Part shown: piece after piece, positions 8,205-16,789 of the stretch
Numbering within the stretch: the first letter of the stretch is position 1
Layout: each line of letters opens with the position of its first letter
Assembly (NCBI GenBank): GCA_964405735.1
Contig: CAYOPD010000065.1
Coordinates: 1 to 22,444, forward strand
Source: JADJLQ01 sp964405735
Lineage (GTDB): Bacteria > Bacteroidota > Bacteroidia > Chitinophagales > Saprospiraceae
DNA: 22,444 bases
Reading direction: 5' to 3'
The notes under the pieces: model-generated
Databases searched by the model: none
What the model was told of the DNA's origin: nothing
The model's input: the letters and a program-made list of their open reading frames with translations, nothing else
Translations under genes and position numbers: made by a program

Positions 8205-9188
8205 ATGAAAGTAGTACTGGTGTTCCGGTCAAGGAGTAAAGGAGGGCAAAGCATAGAAGGCATATTCAGCAGCCTAAAAACTTACGAAACGGAAAAAATA
8301 AAGATTGAATCCTGGGAGATAAATCCCCATAAATCCATCTTCCGGAATGTGCTTTCGCTTCGACGTTGTCGCGCTGACGCATACCACATTACCGGGGATA
8401 TTACATATTACGCTTGTTTTCTTTTGGGCAAACCTATTATACTAACTATCCATGATATCGGTCGGTACAAAGAACTCAAAGGATGGAAAAAATGGCTTTT
8501 CAGCCGGGCTATGATTAGATGGCCAATCTCCGTTTCAAAATATATAACCACCGTTTCACAATTTACAGCGCAGGATATTATTTCTCATTTTCGTTTATCC
8601 CGGCTGCAAAACATACAAATAATTCCCAATGGCTACAACCCGATCTTTACTTTTCACCCAAGGGAATTTAATAAAACATGTCCAAGATTATTACATGTTG
8701 GAACTGCGATGCATAAGAATTTACATACGGTCATTGAGGCAGCTTCACAGATGAATTGTACATTGACCATTATCGGGGCTTTGGATAACCCGACGTTGGA
8801 ATTAATCAGAGGAAAAAATATTCATTTTGAAAATTGGATCAATGTGGATGTACAGATATTATTGCAGCAATATATTCAGGCGGATATTCTTGTATTTGTT
8901 TCTACCCATGAAGGTTTTGGAATGCCAATCATCGAAGCACAAGCCGTGGGGCGGCCGGTAATAAGCAGCCGAATGACCTCCATTCCGGAAGTCGCCGGAA
9001 GAGGCGCATTGTTTCTGGACAATCCTTTCGATGCAGCTGAACTGGCAAATGCTATTTATCGGGTAATGCATGACGATCCTTACAGGGAGTCGCTTATAGC
9101 CGAAGGATTGAGGAATGCACAGCGCTATAATTATTTCAAGATGGCTCAATCTTATCTTAATCTTTATTCTCAACTAGCCGATAAATGA
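8205..9188 (+). CDS. Glycosyltransferase family 4
   Basis: GT-B enzyme of 327 residues. The short N-terminal domain has IILTIHDIGRYKEL (78-91) and TTVSQFTAQDI (115-125), the common S-x-x-[ST] step before the linker. IIPNGYNP (139-146) is the hinge. The donor domain includes LLHVGTAMHKNLHTVIEA (162-179) and the complete E-x7-E loop STHEGFGMPIIEAQAVGRP (233-251, E236 and E244). It resembles mannosyl- or rhamnosyltransferases of the WbaZ/MtfB group, but that specificity is only suggestive. The N-terminal domain is compact compared with the 360-400 residues usual for GT4. Its end overlaps the next start by 4 nt (ATGA), so the two are translationally coupled. Confidence 0.9.
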   Translation: MKVVLVFRSRSKGGQSIEGIFSSLKTYETEKIKIESWEINPHKSIFRNVLSLRRCRADAYHITGDITYYACFLLGKPIILTIHDIGRYKELKGWKKWLFSRAMIRWPISVSKYITTVSQFTAQDIISHFRLSRLQNIQIIPNGYNPIFTFHPREFNKTCPRLLHVGTAMHKNLHTVIEAASQMNCTLTIIGALDNPTLELIRGKNIHFENWINVDVQILLQQYIQADILVFVSTHEGFGMPIIEAQAVGRPVISSRMTSIPEVAGRGALFLDNPFDAAELANAIYRVMHDDPYRESLIAEGLRNAQRYNYFKMAQSYLNLYSQLADK

Positions 9189-10216
9189 AAGTATTGTTTT
9201 TGTGTACTGAGCTAGCGGGCTATTTTGCCAATTGCATTAAGTTGTTTCACGATCACCTTGCTCATGATGTTTTAGTTGTTTATTTTCCAAATGGTCCACA
9301 AGCTCCATTTGCTATTGACTTAGTGGGGATTGAACAGCTCAATCGCCGTGAGCTTACCTTTGACCAATTAAAACACAAATGCATTAATTTTAATCCTGGC
9401 CTGGTATATGTAACCGGATGGATCGATCATGATTATCTCCGTATTTGTCGGCTCTTGAAGCAAAAAGGAGTGACCATTGTGGGCGGAATAGATAATGTAT
9501 GGACGGGTTCACCACGCCAACGGCTGGCATGCCTTTTTTCTCCTTGGGTAGTCAAGCCTTATTTTTCACACCTTTGGACGGCGGGACAGCGGCAATATCA
9601 GTTTGCCCGGCGACTGGGCTTTCGATATGATCAGATTCTGACCGGACTCTATGTGGCGGACATCGATAAGTTTGAATCGATTTTGGGATCAGCGAGTGAA
9701 CCATTCCTTTTATATGTGGGTCGATTTGAGGAAATTAAGGGTGTTCGATTGCTGTACGATGTATTCAGTAGATTGACCGAAAAAGAGCGTAAAGGATGGA
9801 AGTTAAAAATGGTAGGTAATGGAAGGCTCAAAAGCCAATTTTTGGATACTCCGTCTATTGAAATCCATGATTTTATGCAACCTGACGACTTAATCATGTT
9901 TGCTGAAAAGGCCGGAGGCTTTATTCTTCCTAGTGTTCACGAGCCCTGGGGTGTAGTCGTTCAGGAATTTGCTGCTGCAGGAAAACCACTAATCTTATCA
10001 AACGCCGTTAACAGCGGTGAAGATTATTTGATTCATCGATACAATGGGTTTAAGTTTCGAAGCGGAGACGGAAATGAACTAAGATCAACGCTTATTGATT
10101 TTTTCCACCTCAGCGCGGAGCAAAGAACCCTTATGGGTAAGCGATCTCATGAACTGGCACGGAGAGGTTCGCCAAGTTATTGGGTAGCTAAACTGGCCTC
10201 TGTTATAAAACATTAG
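9185..10216 (+). CDS. Glycosyltransferase family 4
   Basis: GT-B glycosyltransferase of 343 residues. The N-terminal domain holds LVYVTGWIDHDYLRICRLLKQ (73-93) and GGIDNVWTGSPRQRL (100-114), giving a W/D-rich acceptor side. The donor domain starts at FLLYVGRFEEIKGVRLLYDV (174-193) and contains the loop PSVHEPWGVVVQEFAAAGKP (249-268) with the E-x7-E pair E253/E261. HEPWG in place of the more usual HEGFG is typical of one GT4 subgroup. The start ATG overlaps the preceding TGA, and the next methyltransferase begins 2 nt after this stop. Base composition is low in GC like its neighbours. Donor sugar unknown. Confidence 0.9.
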   Translation: MKVLFLCTELAGYFANCIKLFHDHLAHDVLVVYFPNGPQAPFAIDLVGIEQLNRRELTFDQLKHKCINFNPGLVYVTGWIDHDYLRICRLLKQKGVTIVGGIDNVWTGSPRQRLACLFSPWVVKPYFSHLWTAGQRQYQFARRLGFRYDQILTGLYVADIDKFESILGSASEPFLLYVGRFEEIKGVRLLYDVFSRLTEKERKGWKLKMVGNGRLKSQFLDTPSIEIHDFMQPDDLIMFAEKAGGFILPSVHEPWGVVVQEFAAAGKPLILSNAVNSGEDYLIHRYNGFKFRSGDGNELRSTLIDFFHLSAEQRTLMGKRSHELARRGSPSYWVAKLASVIKH

Positions 10217-10218
10217 TT

Positions 10219-11148
10219 ATGAATTACAGTACAAATAAAAAAGTTTCAGGCGCTTCGGGATCATTTGATCACCCGGAGAAAATTCCGGAAAATGCTGCGG
10301 AGCGGGATAAGTGGCAGGAAGAAAATCGGAATTTTTGGGAAAAACACAGCATGCGGTATGACTGGAAGAAAGAAATAGGTTTTACTGAGTTTTCGAGTGA
10401 ATTTTACCAAGAAATAGACAGGCGTTTCCTTGCCGCAGTCCATGAGGTGATGCCCTGGAAAAAAGTCCCATTTGAGCAATGGATCGATTACGAAACACTC
10501 CGGGACAAAGATGTTCTGGAAATTGGGGTAGGTAATGGCACTCATGCGCAACTCATCGCTCCAAATGCCAAATCATACCACGGGATTGATTTGACTGCAT
10601 ATGCGCAACACAGCACCAGTACCCGCCTGGATATATTTCATTTACCCGGAACAATCCTGCTAATGGACGCGGAGAATCTCCAGTTTCGTGACCAATCCTT
10701 TGATTTAGTCTGGTCGTGGGGAGTCATTCATCATTCATCGAACACGGAGGCTATTTTACAGGAAATACATCGCGTGCTCCGTCCTCAGGGAATGGCTACC
10801 ATTATGGTCTATTACCGGAGTTTATGGAGTTATTATTTGGCCGGCATATTAATCGGGATTTTTAAAGGGCATTTCTTCAAAGGAAAAACCATTCACCAGA
10901 TCAATCAAAGCAGGACAGATGGGGCTCTCGCTCGATACTATACATTTCGATCATGGAGAAAACAGGTAGAATCGGATTTTAAGATCCTTCGGCTTGAAAC
11001 TTTGGGAAATAAGGGAGATCTATTGCCGATACCCGGAGGCAGCGCTAAACGCTTTGTTCAGCGTTTTATTCCCAACTGGCTGACTGTCTTTTTACTCCGG
11101 AACCTCAGGATGGGGTCATTTTTAATTTGTCAAATGGAACGGAAATAA
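10219..11148 (+). CDS. Class I SAM-dependent methyltransferase
   Basis: 309-residue methyltransferase with the core in the middle: motif I DVLEIGVGNGTHAQLIA (98-114), strand 2 YHGIDLT (120-126), then LQFRDQSFDLVWSWGVIHHS (154-173) and EIHRVLRPQGMATIMVYYR (182-200). The N-terminal 90 residues are charged (many K/E) and include NRNFWEKHSMRYDW, a helix often found before the SAM domain in EPS-locus methyltransferases. After residue 200 comes an aromatic/hydrophobic stretch (SLWSYYLAGILIGIF) that may contact membrane or lipid-linked acceptor. Expected role: methylating a sugar of the repeat unit. Two nucleotides separate it from the preceding GT4 gene. Confidence 0.85.
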   Translation: MNYSTNKKVSGASGSFDHPEKIPENAAERDKWQEENRNFWEKHSMRYDWKKEIGFTEFSSEFYQEIDRRFLAAVHEVMPWKKVPFEQWIDYETLRDKDVLEIGVGNGTHAQLIAPNAKSYHGIDLTAYAQHSTSTRLDIFHLPGTILLMDAENLQFRDQSFDLVWSWGVIHHSSNTEAILQEIHRVLRPQGMATIMVYYRSLWSYYLAGILIGIFKGHFFKGKTIHQINQSRTDGALARYYTFRSWRKQVESDFKILRLETLGNKGDLLPIPGGSAKRFVQRFIPNWLTVFLLRNLRMGSFLICQMERK

Positions 11149-11233
11149 AGTAAATCCAGCATGTGCTTTCCACTTTTCCAGAATAGGCTGAAATTCAAAT
11201 AGCATTGGAATCCAAAATGATGTATAGTATTCA
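11149..11233 (+). other. Longest intergenic gap, no recognisable element
   Basis: This 85-nt spacer is the longest non-coding stretch. It is AT-rich and ends in TGATGTATAGTATTCA just before the ATG. I find no inverted repeat with a T-run, no Shine-Dalgarno-like purine block and no convincing Bacteroidota-type promoter. An internal promoter cannot be excluded. Confidence 0.4.
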
Positions 11234-12412
11234 ATGACAGAGATAGGAGGGAAGAAAAGGATCCGTATTTTGGAAATCATCCCTTCCTATAAACCAGCCT
11301 ATGTTTATGGCGGACCGATTTATTCTGTAGGGGCGCTTTGTGAAGCTCTGGTACTTGGCGGGTGTCAGGTGAAAGTACTGACCACGAATGCAAATGGAAA
11401 GGTCAACCTAAATGTAAAAACCGGTTCTATCCAACTAGTCGATGGTGTGGAAGTTATCTACCATACACGCTGGACCGGCGATCATTCCAGTTTCAGTCCA
11501 GCGCTTTTGATCACGCTGTTTCGATCCATTCATCAGTATGATGTCATTCATTTGCATTCCTGGTGGAACCTGGTCATCGTCCCTGCACTGTTGCTTTGCC
11601 GGATAAAGGGTGTTCGTCCTGTATTATCCCCAAGAGGATCGCTAACACCTTACACAGCGGCACACCGGCACTCCACTTTAAAAAGCATGTTTCACCGTCT
11701 TGCCGGCAAAAGACTGCTGTCTTGGTGTTTTATACATGCTACTTCCTTACAGGAGAAGGAAGACATTGCGTCCATGGTAAATCCGCAAAGGATTTTTGTC
11801 CTACCTAATCTTCTAAAACTACCTGTGGCGTTTAAGCGGCATGAAGATTCGGAGTCAGTATTTCGTCTTATCTACCTGGGAAGGATAGAACCGAAAAAAA
11901 ACCTCGAATTCATGTTGGATGTATTACTTACGGACTTTCCCGTTCCGTACAGGTTGGAGATTATCGGAGAAGGAGAAGATACCTACATTAAGGCCTTGAA
12001 GGAGAGAACAGCTACCGTTTCAGGAATTTCCTGGCTTGGCCCCATACACGGAGATGCCAAATGGCAATACCTTGCCAATGCGGATGTAATCCTTCTGCCT
12101 TCTTTCAATGAAAATTATGGAAACGTAATCCTGGAGGCATTAAGTCAGGGGACTCCAGCTATTGTTTCCGACAAGGTTGGACTGAAGGACTATCTGGTTG
12201 AAAACCGTTTCGGCTGGGTTGTTCCCAATACCCCAGAAGCCTGGAGAAGTTGCCTTGTTGAGACGTGGCATAACCAGGCAGAAAGAGCAAGAATTCGAAA
12301 CTTGGCTCCTCAGAAAATCCAGCAGGATTTTAGTACCAAAGGTGTAGCGGGTCATTATATGGCTATGTATAAGGAGATTATAGATGCTAATTCCCAAACC
12401 GAGCCTGTTTGA
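11234..12412 (+). CDS. Glycosyltransferase family 4
   Basis: 392-residue GT-B enzyme. The N-terminus has ILEIIPSYKPAYVYGGPIYSV (12-32), the glycine-rich donor/acceptor cleft motif (P-x-x-G-G), then VIHLHSWWN (104-112) and VLSPRGSLTPY (130-140), typical of GT4 enzymes that act on undecaprenyl-linked sugars. The donor domain includes RLIYLGRIEPKKNLEFML (211-228) and PSFNENYGNVILEALSQGTP (289-308), with E-x7-E at E293/E301. The C-terminal W-rich stretch is normal for the family. Its stop overlaps the next gene's ATG by one base (TGATG). It resembles glycosyltransferases following a GT2 partner in other EPS clusters, but the linkage cannot be assigned. Confidence 0.9.
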   Translation: MTEIGGKKRIRILEIIPSYKPAYVYGGPIYSVGALCEALVLGGCQVKVLTTNANGKVNLNVKTGSIQLVDGVEVIYHTRWTGDHSSFSPALLITLFRSIHQYDVIHLHSWWNLVIVPALLLCRIKGVRPVLSPRGSLTPYTAAHRHSTLKSMFHRLAGKRLLSWCFIHATSLQEKEDIASMVNPQRIFVLPNLLKLPVAFKRHEDSESVFRLIYLGRIEPKKNLEFMLDVLLTDFPVPYRLEIIGEGEDTYIKALKERTATVSGISWLGPIHGDAKWQYLANADVILLPSFNENYGNVILEALSQGTPAIVSDKVGLKDYLVENRFGWVVPNTPEAWRSCLVETWHNQAERARIRNLAPQKIQQDFSTKGVAGHYMAMYKEIIDANSQTEPV

Positions 12413-13335
12413 TGAAAGCTGATATCACGGTTATTATCCTTACACATAATGAAGAAAAACACATTAGGCGTGTAATCGCAAGTGTCATGCCTGTTGCGAA
12501 GGAGGTACTGGTAGTCGATTCTTTTTCTTCAGATAGTACGATAGATTTGGCGAGAGAACTCGGAGCCAGGATATTTCAAAATGAATTTGTCAACCAAGCG
12601 CAGCAATTTCAATGGGCCATGGACAATTGTGGTATTACAACCGCCTGGACCATGCGCATGGATGCAGATGAGTACCTGACGCCGGAACTAATAGCAGAGA
12701 TTCAGCGAAGGATTCCCGCCATCGACCTTTCGGTTACGGGCGTTAACTTTAAAAGACAAGTCTATTTCATGGGACAATGGATAAAATACGGGGGGTACTA
12801 CCCGATCCATCTCCTTCGATTGTGGCGGTCCGGTTATGCTATCATTGAGCAACGGTGGATGGACGAACATACATATCTGAAAGAGGGACTGGCAATCACA
12901 TTCGATCATGATTTTGTTGATGACAATCTGAATAACCTCACCTGGTGGACCAACAAGCATAATGAATATTCCACCCGGGAAGCAATTGATATACTTCGCC
13001 TTACGGACGAATCCATGAAGAACCTTCGCGGTGATGAACAAATCACCAGTACCCGGCAGGCTGGCACCAAGAGGTGGTATAAGAAAAATCTATACTTACG
13101 CCTTCCTTTGTTTTTACGACCCTTTCTGTATTTCCAGTACAGGTATTGGATACGACTGGGTATCCTGGATGGGAAAAAGGGATTAGTGTGGCATTTTTTG
13201 CAAGGATTCTGGTACAGGTTCCTCGTAGACGCAAAAATCCTTCAGATAAAATGGTGGGCAAAGCAGGAAAAAAAATCTATCCGAGAGATTATTATCGAAA
13301 AATACAGAATCAATCCGGATTCATTTTCAAAATAA
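12412..13335 (+). CDS. Glycosyltransferase family 2 (WaaE/KdtX-like)
   Basis: Inverting GT-A glycosyltransferase of 307 residues. ITVIILTHNEEKHI (5-18) is the nucleotide-binding strand. VLVVDSFSSDST (32-43) and RMDADEYLTPELI (82-94) give the metal-binding D-A-D motif. A basic, aromatic C-terminus (LYLRLPLFLRPFLYFQYRYW) suggests a membrane-associated tail. The overall order (HNEE, VDSxSxDxT, DADE) matches the WaaE/KdtX family, known for adding sugars to LPS core or capsule units. I chose the ATG at 12412, which overlaps the preceding TGA, over a TTG one codon earlier. Coupled with the upstream GT4. Confidence 0.9.
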   Translation: MKADITVIILTHNEEKHIRRVIASVMPVAKEVLVVDSFSSDSTIDLARELGARIFQNEFVNQAQQFQWAMDNCGITTAWTMRMDADEYLTPELIAEIQRRIPAIDLSVTGVNFKRQVYFMGQWIKYGGYYPIHLLRLWRSGYAIIEQRWMDEHTYLKEGLAITFDHDFVDDNLNNLTWWTNKHNEYSTREAIDILRLTDESMKNLRGDEQITSTRQAGTKRWYKKNLYLRLPLFLRPFLYFQYRYWIRLGILDGKKGLVWHFLQGFWYRFLVDAKILQIKWWAKQEKKSIREIIIEKYRINPDSFSK

Positions 13336-13370
13336 ATTCTGCCATTAAACGGTGAAAATCTATTGTGAAC

Positions 13371-14009
13371 ATGAGTGAATTATACGTCCAATACGGATGT
13401 GGCCTGAGGGCACCAAAAGAGTGGAAAAATTTTGATGCCTCTCCAACTTTACGCGTACAAAAAATTCCGCTTCTTTCATGGATTTTGAAGAGCCGAATGC
13501 AGACCCGATTTCCGGACAATGTAAAATATGGAGACATAATCAAAGGACTTCCCATAAATGAGAATTCATGCTCAGGAGTTTATTGTTCCCATGTTCTTGA
13601 ACATTTATCCCTGAACGATTTCCGGAAGGCACTGAAAAATACGCTCCGTATTTTGAAGCCGGGTGGACTATTCAGGTGTGTTGTTCCGGATTTGGAATTT
13701 GCGGCAATTAAATATGTTGAAGCCCTGCGACAGGGTGATACCATGGGTAGCCTCGATTTTTGCGGGCCTGATACCCTCCTGGGACTTGAGGATCGTGCGC
13801 GCGGAATCAAAGGATTATTTGTATCATTTTTGGGCAATTCACGACACCTTTGGATGTGGGATGCGCATTCATTAGCCGAAGAACTAAAAGAAGCGGGATT
13901 TAGAAATGTTCGGGTATGTCAGTTCAATGATAGTGAAGATCCCATGTTTAAATATGTGGAAGAAGAAGGTCGTTTTGTGCATGCAGTGGCAATCGAAAGT
14001 ATAAAGTAA
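13371..14009 (+). CDS. Predicted SAM-dependent methyltransferase (EPS-locus type)
   Basis: Small class I methyltransferase of 212 residues. The N-terminus VQYGCGLRAPKEWKNFDAS (6-24) is the abbreviated motif I plus the W-x-N-x-D step characteristic of this group. YCSHVLEHLS (71-80) and ILKPGGLFRCVVPDLEF (94-110) are the post-II segment and motif III. It shares this architecture with the methyltransferase at 19491, so the two are probably distant paralogs. Start choice: ATG at 13371, or GTG at 13365 two codons upstream, which has GGTGAAA (13351-13357) 7 nt ahead and is a reasonable alternative. This is the last AT-rich gene; only 3 nt separate it from a clearly GC-richer epimerase gene. Confidence 0.85.
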   Translation: MSELYVQYGCGLRAPKEWKNFDASPTLRVQKIPLLSWILKSRMQTRFPDNVKYGDIIKGLPINENSCSGVYCSHVLEHLSLNDFRKALKNTLRILKPGGLFRCVVPDLEFAAIKYVEALRQGDTMGSLDFCGPDTLLGLEDRARGIKGLFVSFLGNSRHLWMWDAHSLAEELKEAGFRNVRVCQFNDSEDPMFKYVEEEGRFVHAVAIESIK

Positions 14010-14012
14010 GCG

Positions 14013-15017
14013 ATGAAAAAAATCTTAATATTAGGCGGCGGCGGATTTATCGGCGGACACCTGGCCCGGCGGCTTAAAAAAGAGGGCCACCACGTCCGGA
14101 TCTGCGATATCAAACGCAATGAATACTGGGACCCCACGGATATTGCCGATGAGTTTGTGACCGGGGATCTGACCGACCCGGTCGTGGTCAGGGAAGTGAT
14201 CCGGGAAGGGGTCGATGAAATCTATCAGCTAGCCGCCGACATGGGTGGGGCAGGATATATATTCACCGGGGAGAATGATGCCAACGTCATGCACAACAGC
14301 GCACTCATTAATCTCCATGTGGCGCATGAAGCAGTAAAGAAAAATGCGGGCCGTATTTTTTATTCTTCTTCCGCCTGCATGTACCCGGAATATAACCAGC
14401 TCGACCCCGACAATCCCAATTGCGAAGAATCCTCCGCCTACCCGGCCAACCCCGATTCGGAATATGGTTGGGAAAAACTTTTTTCGGAACGGCTTTTCCT
14501 GGCCTTTCACCGCAACTACGGGCTACAGGTCAGGATCGGCAGGTTTCACAACATATTCGGTCCGATGGGCACCTGGAAAGGAGGAAAAGAGAAAGCCCCC
14601 GCGGCCATGTGCCGTAAAGCCGCGGAGACACCCGACGGGGGCATCATGGAGGTATGGGGTGACGGGTTGCAAACCCGTTCCTTTCTCTATATCGACGAAT
14701 GTGTAGAAGCAGTGCTGCGCTTTATGCATTCCGATTTTATGGGCCCTGTCAATATTGGCTCGGAAGAAATGGTCACGATCAATCAACTCGCCCAAATGGC
14801 TATAGCCATTTCCGGAAAGGATATCCGTATCCATAATATAGCCGGCCAGGAGTTTATGGACAAATACGGCTTTAAGTGCCCGACCGGCGTGCGGGGCCGC
14901 AATTCCGATAATACGCTGTATAAAATGAAAATGGGCTGGTCCGTATCCCAGCCATTGCGCATCGGACTTGAGCAAACCTATTCCTGGATCCATCACCAGA
15001 TCCAAGCGGGTCATTAA
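14013..15017 (+). CDS. GDP-mannose 3,5-epimerase-like SDR enzyme
   Basis: Extended short-chain dehydrogenase of 334 residues with strong likeness, from memory, to plant GDP-mannose 3,5-epimerase, which converts GDP-D-mannose to GDP-L-galactose and GDP-L-gulose. The NAD site is GGGGFIGGHLARRL (8-21). LAADMGGAGYI (73-83) and SSACMYPE (119-126) follow. The catalytic Y-x3-K is YGWEK (151-155). Family-specific blocks are GRFHNIFGPMGTWKGGKEKA (176-195), EVWGDGLQTRSF (213-224) and GVRGRNSDNTLY. The Cys in SSAC (C122) and the lysine in GKEKA (K194) match the acid/base pair described for the plant enzyme. An extra segment (about MDKYGFKCPT) lies before GVRGR compared with my memory of the plant form. 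Substrate supply is plausible because a mannose-1-phosphate guanylyltransferase gene ends the cluster. Alternative: a related NDP-hexose epimerase with another substrate. Confidence 0.85.
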   Translation: MKKILILGGGGFIGGHLARRLKKEGHHVRICDIKRNEYWDPTDIADEFVTGDLTDPVVVREVIREGVDEIYQLAADMGGAGYIFTGENDANVMHNSALINLHVAHEAVKKNAGRIFYSSSACMYPEYNQLDPDNPNCEESSAYPANPDSEYGWEKLFSERLFLAFHRNYGLQVRIGRFHNIFGPMGTWKGGKEKAPAAMCRKAAETPDGGIMEVWGDGLQTRSFLYIDECVEAVLRFMHSDFMGPVNIGSEEMVTINQLAQMAIAISGKDIRIHNIAGQEFMDKYGFKCPTGVRGRNSDNTLYKMKMGWSVSQPLRIGLEQTYSWIHHQIQAGH

Positions 15018-15037
15018 TCCCCTTTAGCCTAACTGCT

Positions 15038-16783
15038 ATGTACATACTGGGAATAAATGCCCACCACGCCGACGCTTCCGCCGCGCTGTTGAAAGATGGT
15101 GAGCTGATCGCGGCGATCGAGGAAGAGCGATTCAGGCGCGTCAAGCATTGGGCGGGCTTTCCGCTGGAGGCCGTCCGGTTTTGTTTGCAGGAAGCCGGTA
15201 TCTCCCTGGCCGATGTAGATTCTATCGGAATTGGCCGGGACCCCAGGGCCAAGTTTTTAAAGAAGATCGGATTTGTACTGGCCCATCCCGGAATCGGCAT
15301 ACAGGCCGTTCGTCACCGTCTTCATAATATGCAGCAGGTGTCCTCCCTCGAAAGGGAGTTGATCGCCATCCAGCCTGATCTCGGCCTAGAGACCATCAAA
15401 AAAAAGATCATACAGGTCGAGCATCACAGGGCACACCTCGCCTCGGCCTTCTATGCTTCCCCGTTTCAGGAGGCGGCGCTGTTTTCCGTCGATGGCAGTG
15501 GTGATTTTACCACGTGCATGATGGGCATTGGGCAGGGCACGCGCATGAAGGTTCTGGACTCCATCGATTTTCCGCATTCGCTGGGCATCTTTTATTCCGC
15601 GCTTACGCAGTACCTCGGCTTTCCCCATTATGGCGATGAATATAAAGTCATGGGGCTTGCTCCATACGGCAGTCCTGTGTATCTCGATCAGCTCCGCCAG
15701 GTCGTGAAGACTACGGCAAACCATCAATTCCGGCTTAACCTGGATTATTTCACCGTAACCAAAGGGAATATTATTGCGTATGGAGACGATCATATTCCCC
15801 ATATCGCCACCCTGTATAGCAGGAAGCTGGAAGCACTCCTGGGGCCTGCCCGGAAAAAAGACGAGCCGCTGACAGATCACCACCGCCATGTGGCCGCCTC
15901 GGTGCAGCGCCTTACCGAGGAAGTCATCTTCTATTTGTTAGAAGGACTGCACCAACAAACCGGATTGGACCAGGTGTGTATTGCCGGGGGTGTGGCGCAA
16001 AACTCGGTAGCCAATGGCAAGGTGATACGACGCACGCCATTCAGGCAAGTCTATATCCCCAGCGCGGGGCATGATGCAGGGCTTTCCATGGGTGTTGCCT
16101 TCTATATTCATCATCAACTGCACCAGGCTCCCCGCCGGCCCGCCCTGTGGAGTGCCTACCTGGGGAGCCATTTCTCCAATGAGGAGATCAAGTCCCTGCT
16201 CAACAAGCTGTCCATTCCGTACCGGGAATATCCGGATGACCAACTGTATCATCATGTAGCAGGGCGACTGGCAGATGGCGCGGTCGTTGGCTGGTTTGCC
16301 GGCAGGGCGGAGTTCGGTCCACGCGCGTTGGGTGGAAGGTCCATACTGGTGGATCCCAGGCGTGGCGACGCAAAAGAATTGCTCAACACGAAAATCAAAC
16401 GACGTGAAAGCTTCCGGCCTTTTGCGCCCTCCATTTTACAGGAATACGTCGCTGAATTTTTTGAATGGACGGATTCTGTCCCCTTTATGGAAAAGGTCAT
16501 TCCGATCCGGGAGGATCGACGGTCCCTCATTCCCGCCGTGACGCATGTAGATGGTACCGGACGTCTTCAAACCGTCCGGCTCGATGTTCATCCGCGTTAT
16601 TATCACCTGATTGATGCCTTCCGGGAGAAAACCGGGATTCCTATTTTGCTCAACACATCCTTCAATGAGAATGAGCCCATTGTCAATACGCCCCGGGAAG
16701 CCCTGGACTGCTATCTCCGCACCCGGATGGACATGCTGGTCATGGAGAATATCGTGATCGAGCGAGAACCTATACACCCATAA
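15038..16783 (+). CDS. NodU/CmcH/TobZ-type O-carbamoyltransferase
   Basis: Full-length carbamoyltransferase of 581 residues that uses carbamoyl phosphate and ATP to make a carbamoyl-adenylate and transfers it to a hydroxyl group. The N-terminal Kae1-like domain opens with ILGINAHHADASAALLKDG (3-21). EHHRAHLASAF (128-138) supplies the metal histidines, VDGSGDF (151-157) an aspartate, FPHSLGIFYSALTQYLGF (178-195) the acceptor cleft, and CIAGGVAQNSVANG (314-327) with PSAGHDAGLSMG (341-352) completes the ATP/metal site. The C-terminal YrdC-like domain has GWFAGRAEFGPRALGGRSIL (418-437) and NTSFNENEPIVNTP, the NodU signature ending. No key residue looks missing. Known targets include Nod factors, cephalosporins, tobramycin and bleomycin sugar. 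Here a polysaccharide sugar is the likely acceptor. Confidence 0.93.
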   Translation: MYILGINAHHADASAALLKDGELIAAIEEERFRRVKHWAGFPLEAVRFCLQEAGISLADVDSIGIGRDPRAKFLKKIGFVLAHPGIGIQAVRHRLHNMQQVSSLERELIAIQPDLGLETIKKKIIQVEHHRAHLASAFYASPFQEAALFSVDGSGDFTTCMMGIGQGTRMKVLDSIDFPHSLGIFYSALTQYLGFPHYGDEYKVMGLAPYGSPVYLDQLRQVVKTTANHQFRLNLDYFTVTKGNIIAYGDDHIPHIATLYSRKLEALLGPARKKDEPLTDHHRHVAASVQRLTEEVIFYLLEGLHQQTGLDQVCIAGGVAQNSVANGKVIRRTPFRQVYIPSAGHDAGLSMGVAFYIHHQLHQAPRRPALWSAYLGSHFSNEEIKSLLNKLSIPYREYPDDQLYHHVAGRLADGAVVGWFAGRAEFGPRALGGRSILVDPRRGDAKELLNTKIKRRESFRPFAPSILQEYVAEFFEWTDSVPFMEKVIPIREDRRSLIPAVTHVDGTGRLQTVRLDVHPRYYHLIDAFREKTGIPILLNTSFNENEPIVNTPREALDCYLRTRMDMLVMENIVIEREPIHP

Positions 16784-16789
16784 TCCGAA

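Noticed and set aside
8170..8208. 12-codon mini-ORF (MMYRNRNPNRPE) whose TGA overlaps the ATG of the GT4 gene at 8205.
   Set aside because: The ATGA overlap is suggestive of coupling, but there is no ribosome site ahead of it and no way to tell it from chance here.
14523..15889. Antisense ORFs of 142-167 codons over the GME-like and carbamoyltransferase genes.
   Set aside because: Same reason: shadows of GC-rich sense genes with clear families and no domain of their own.
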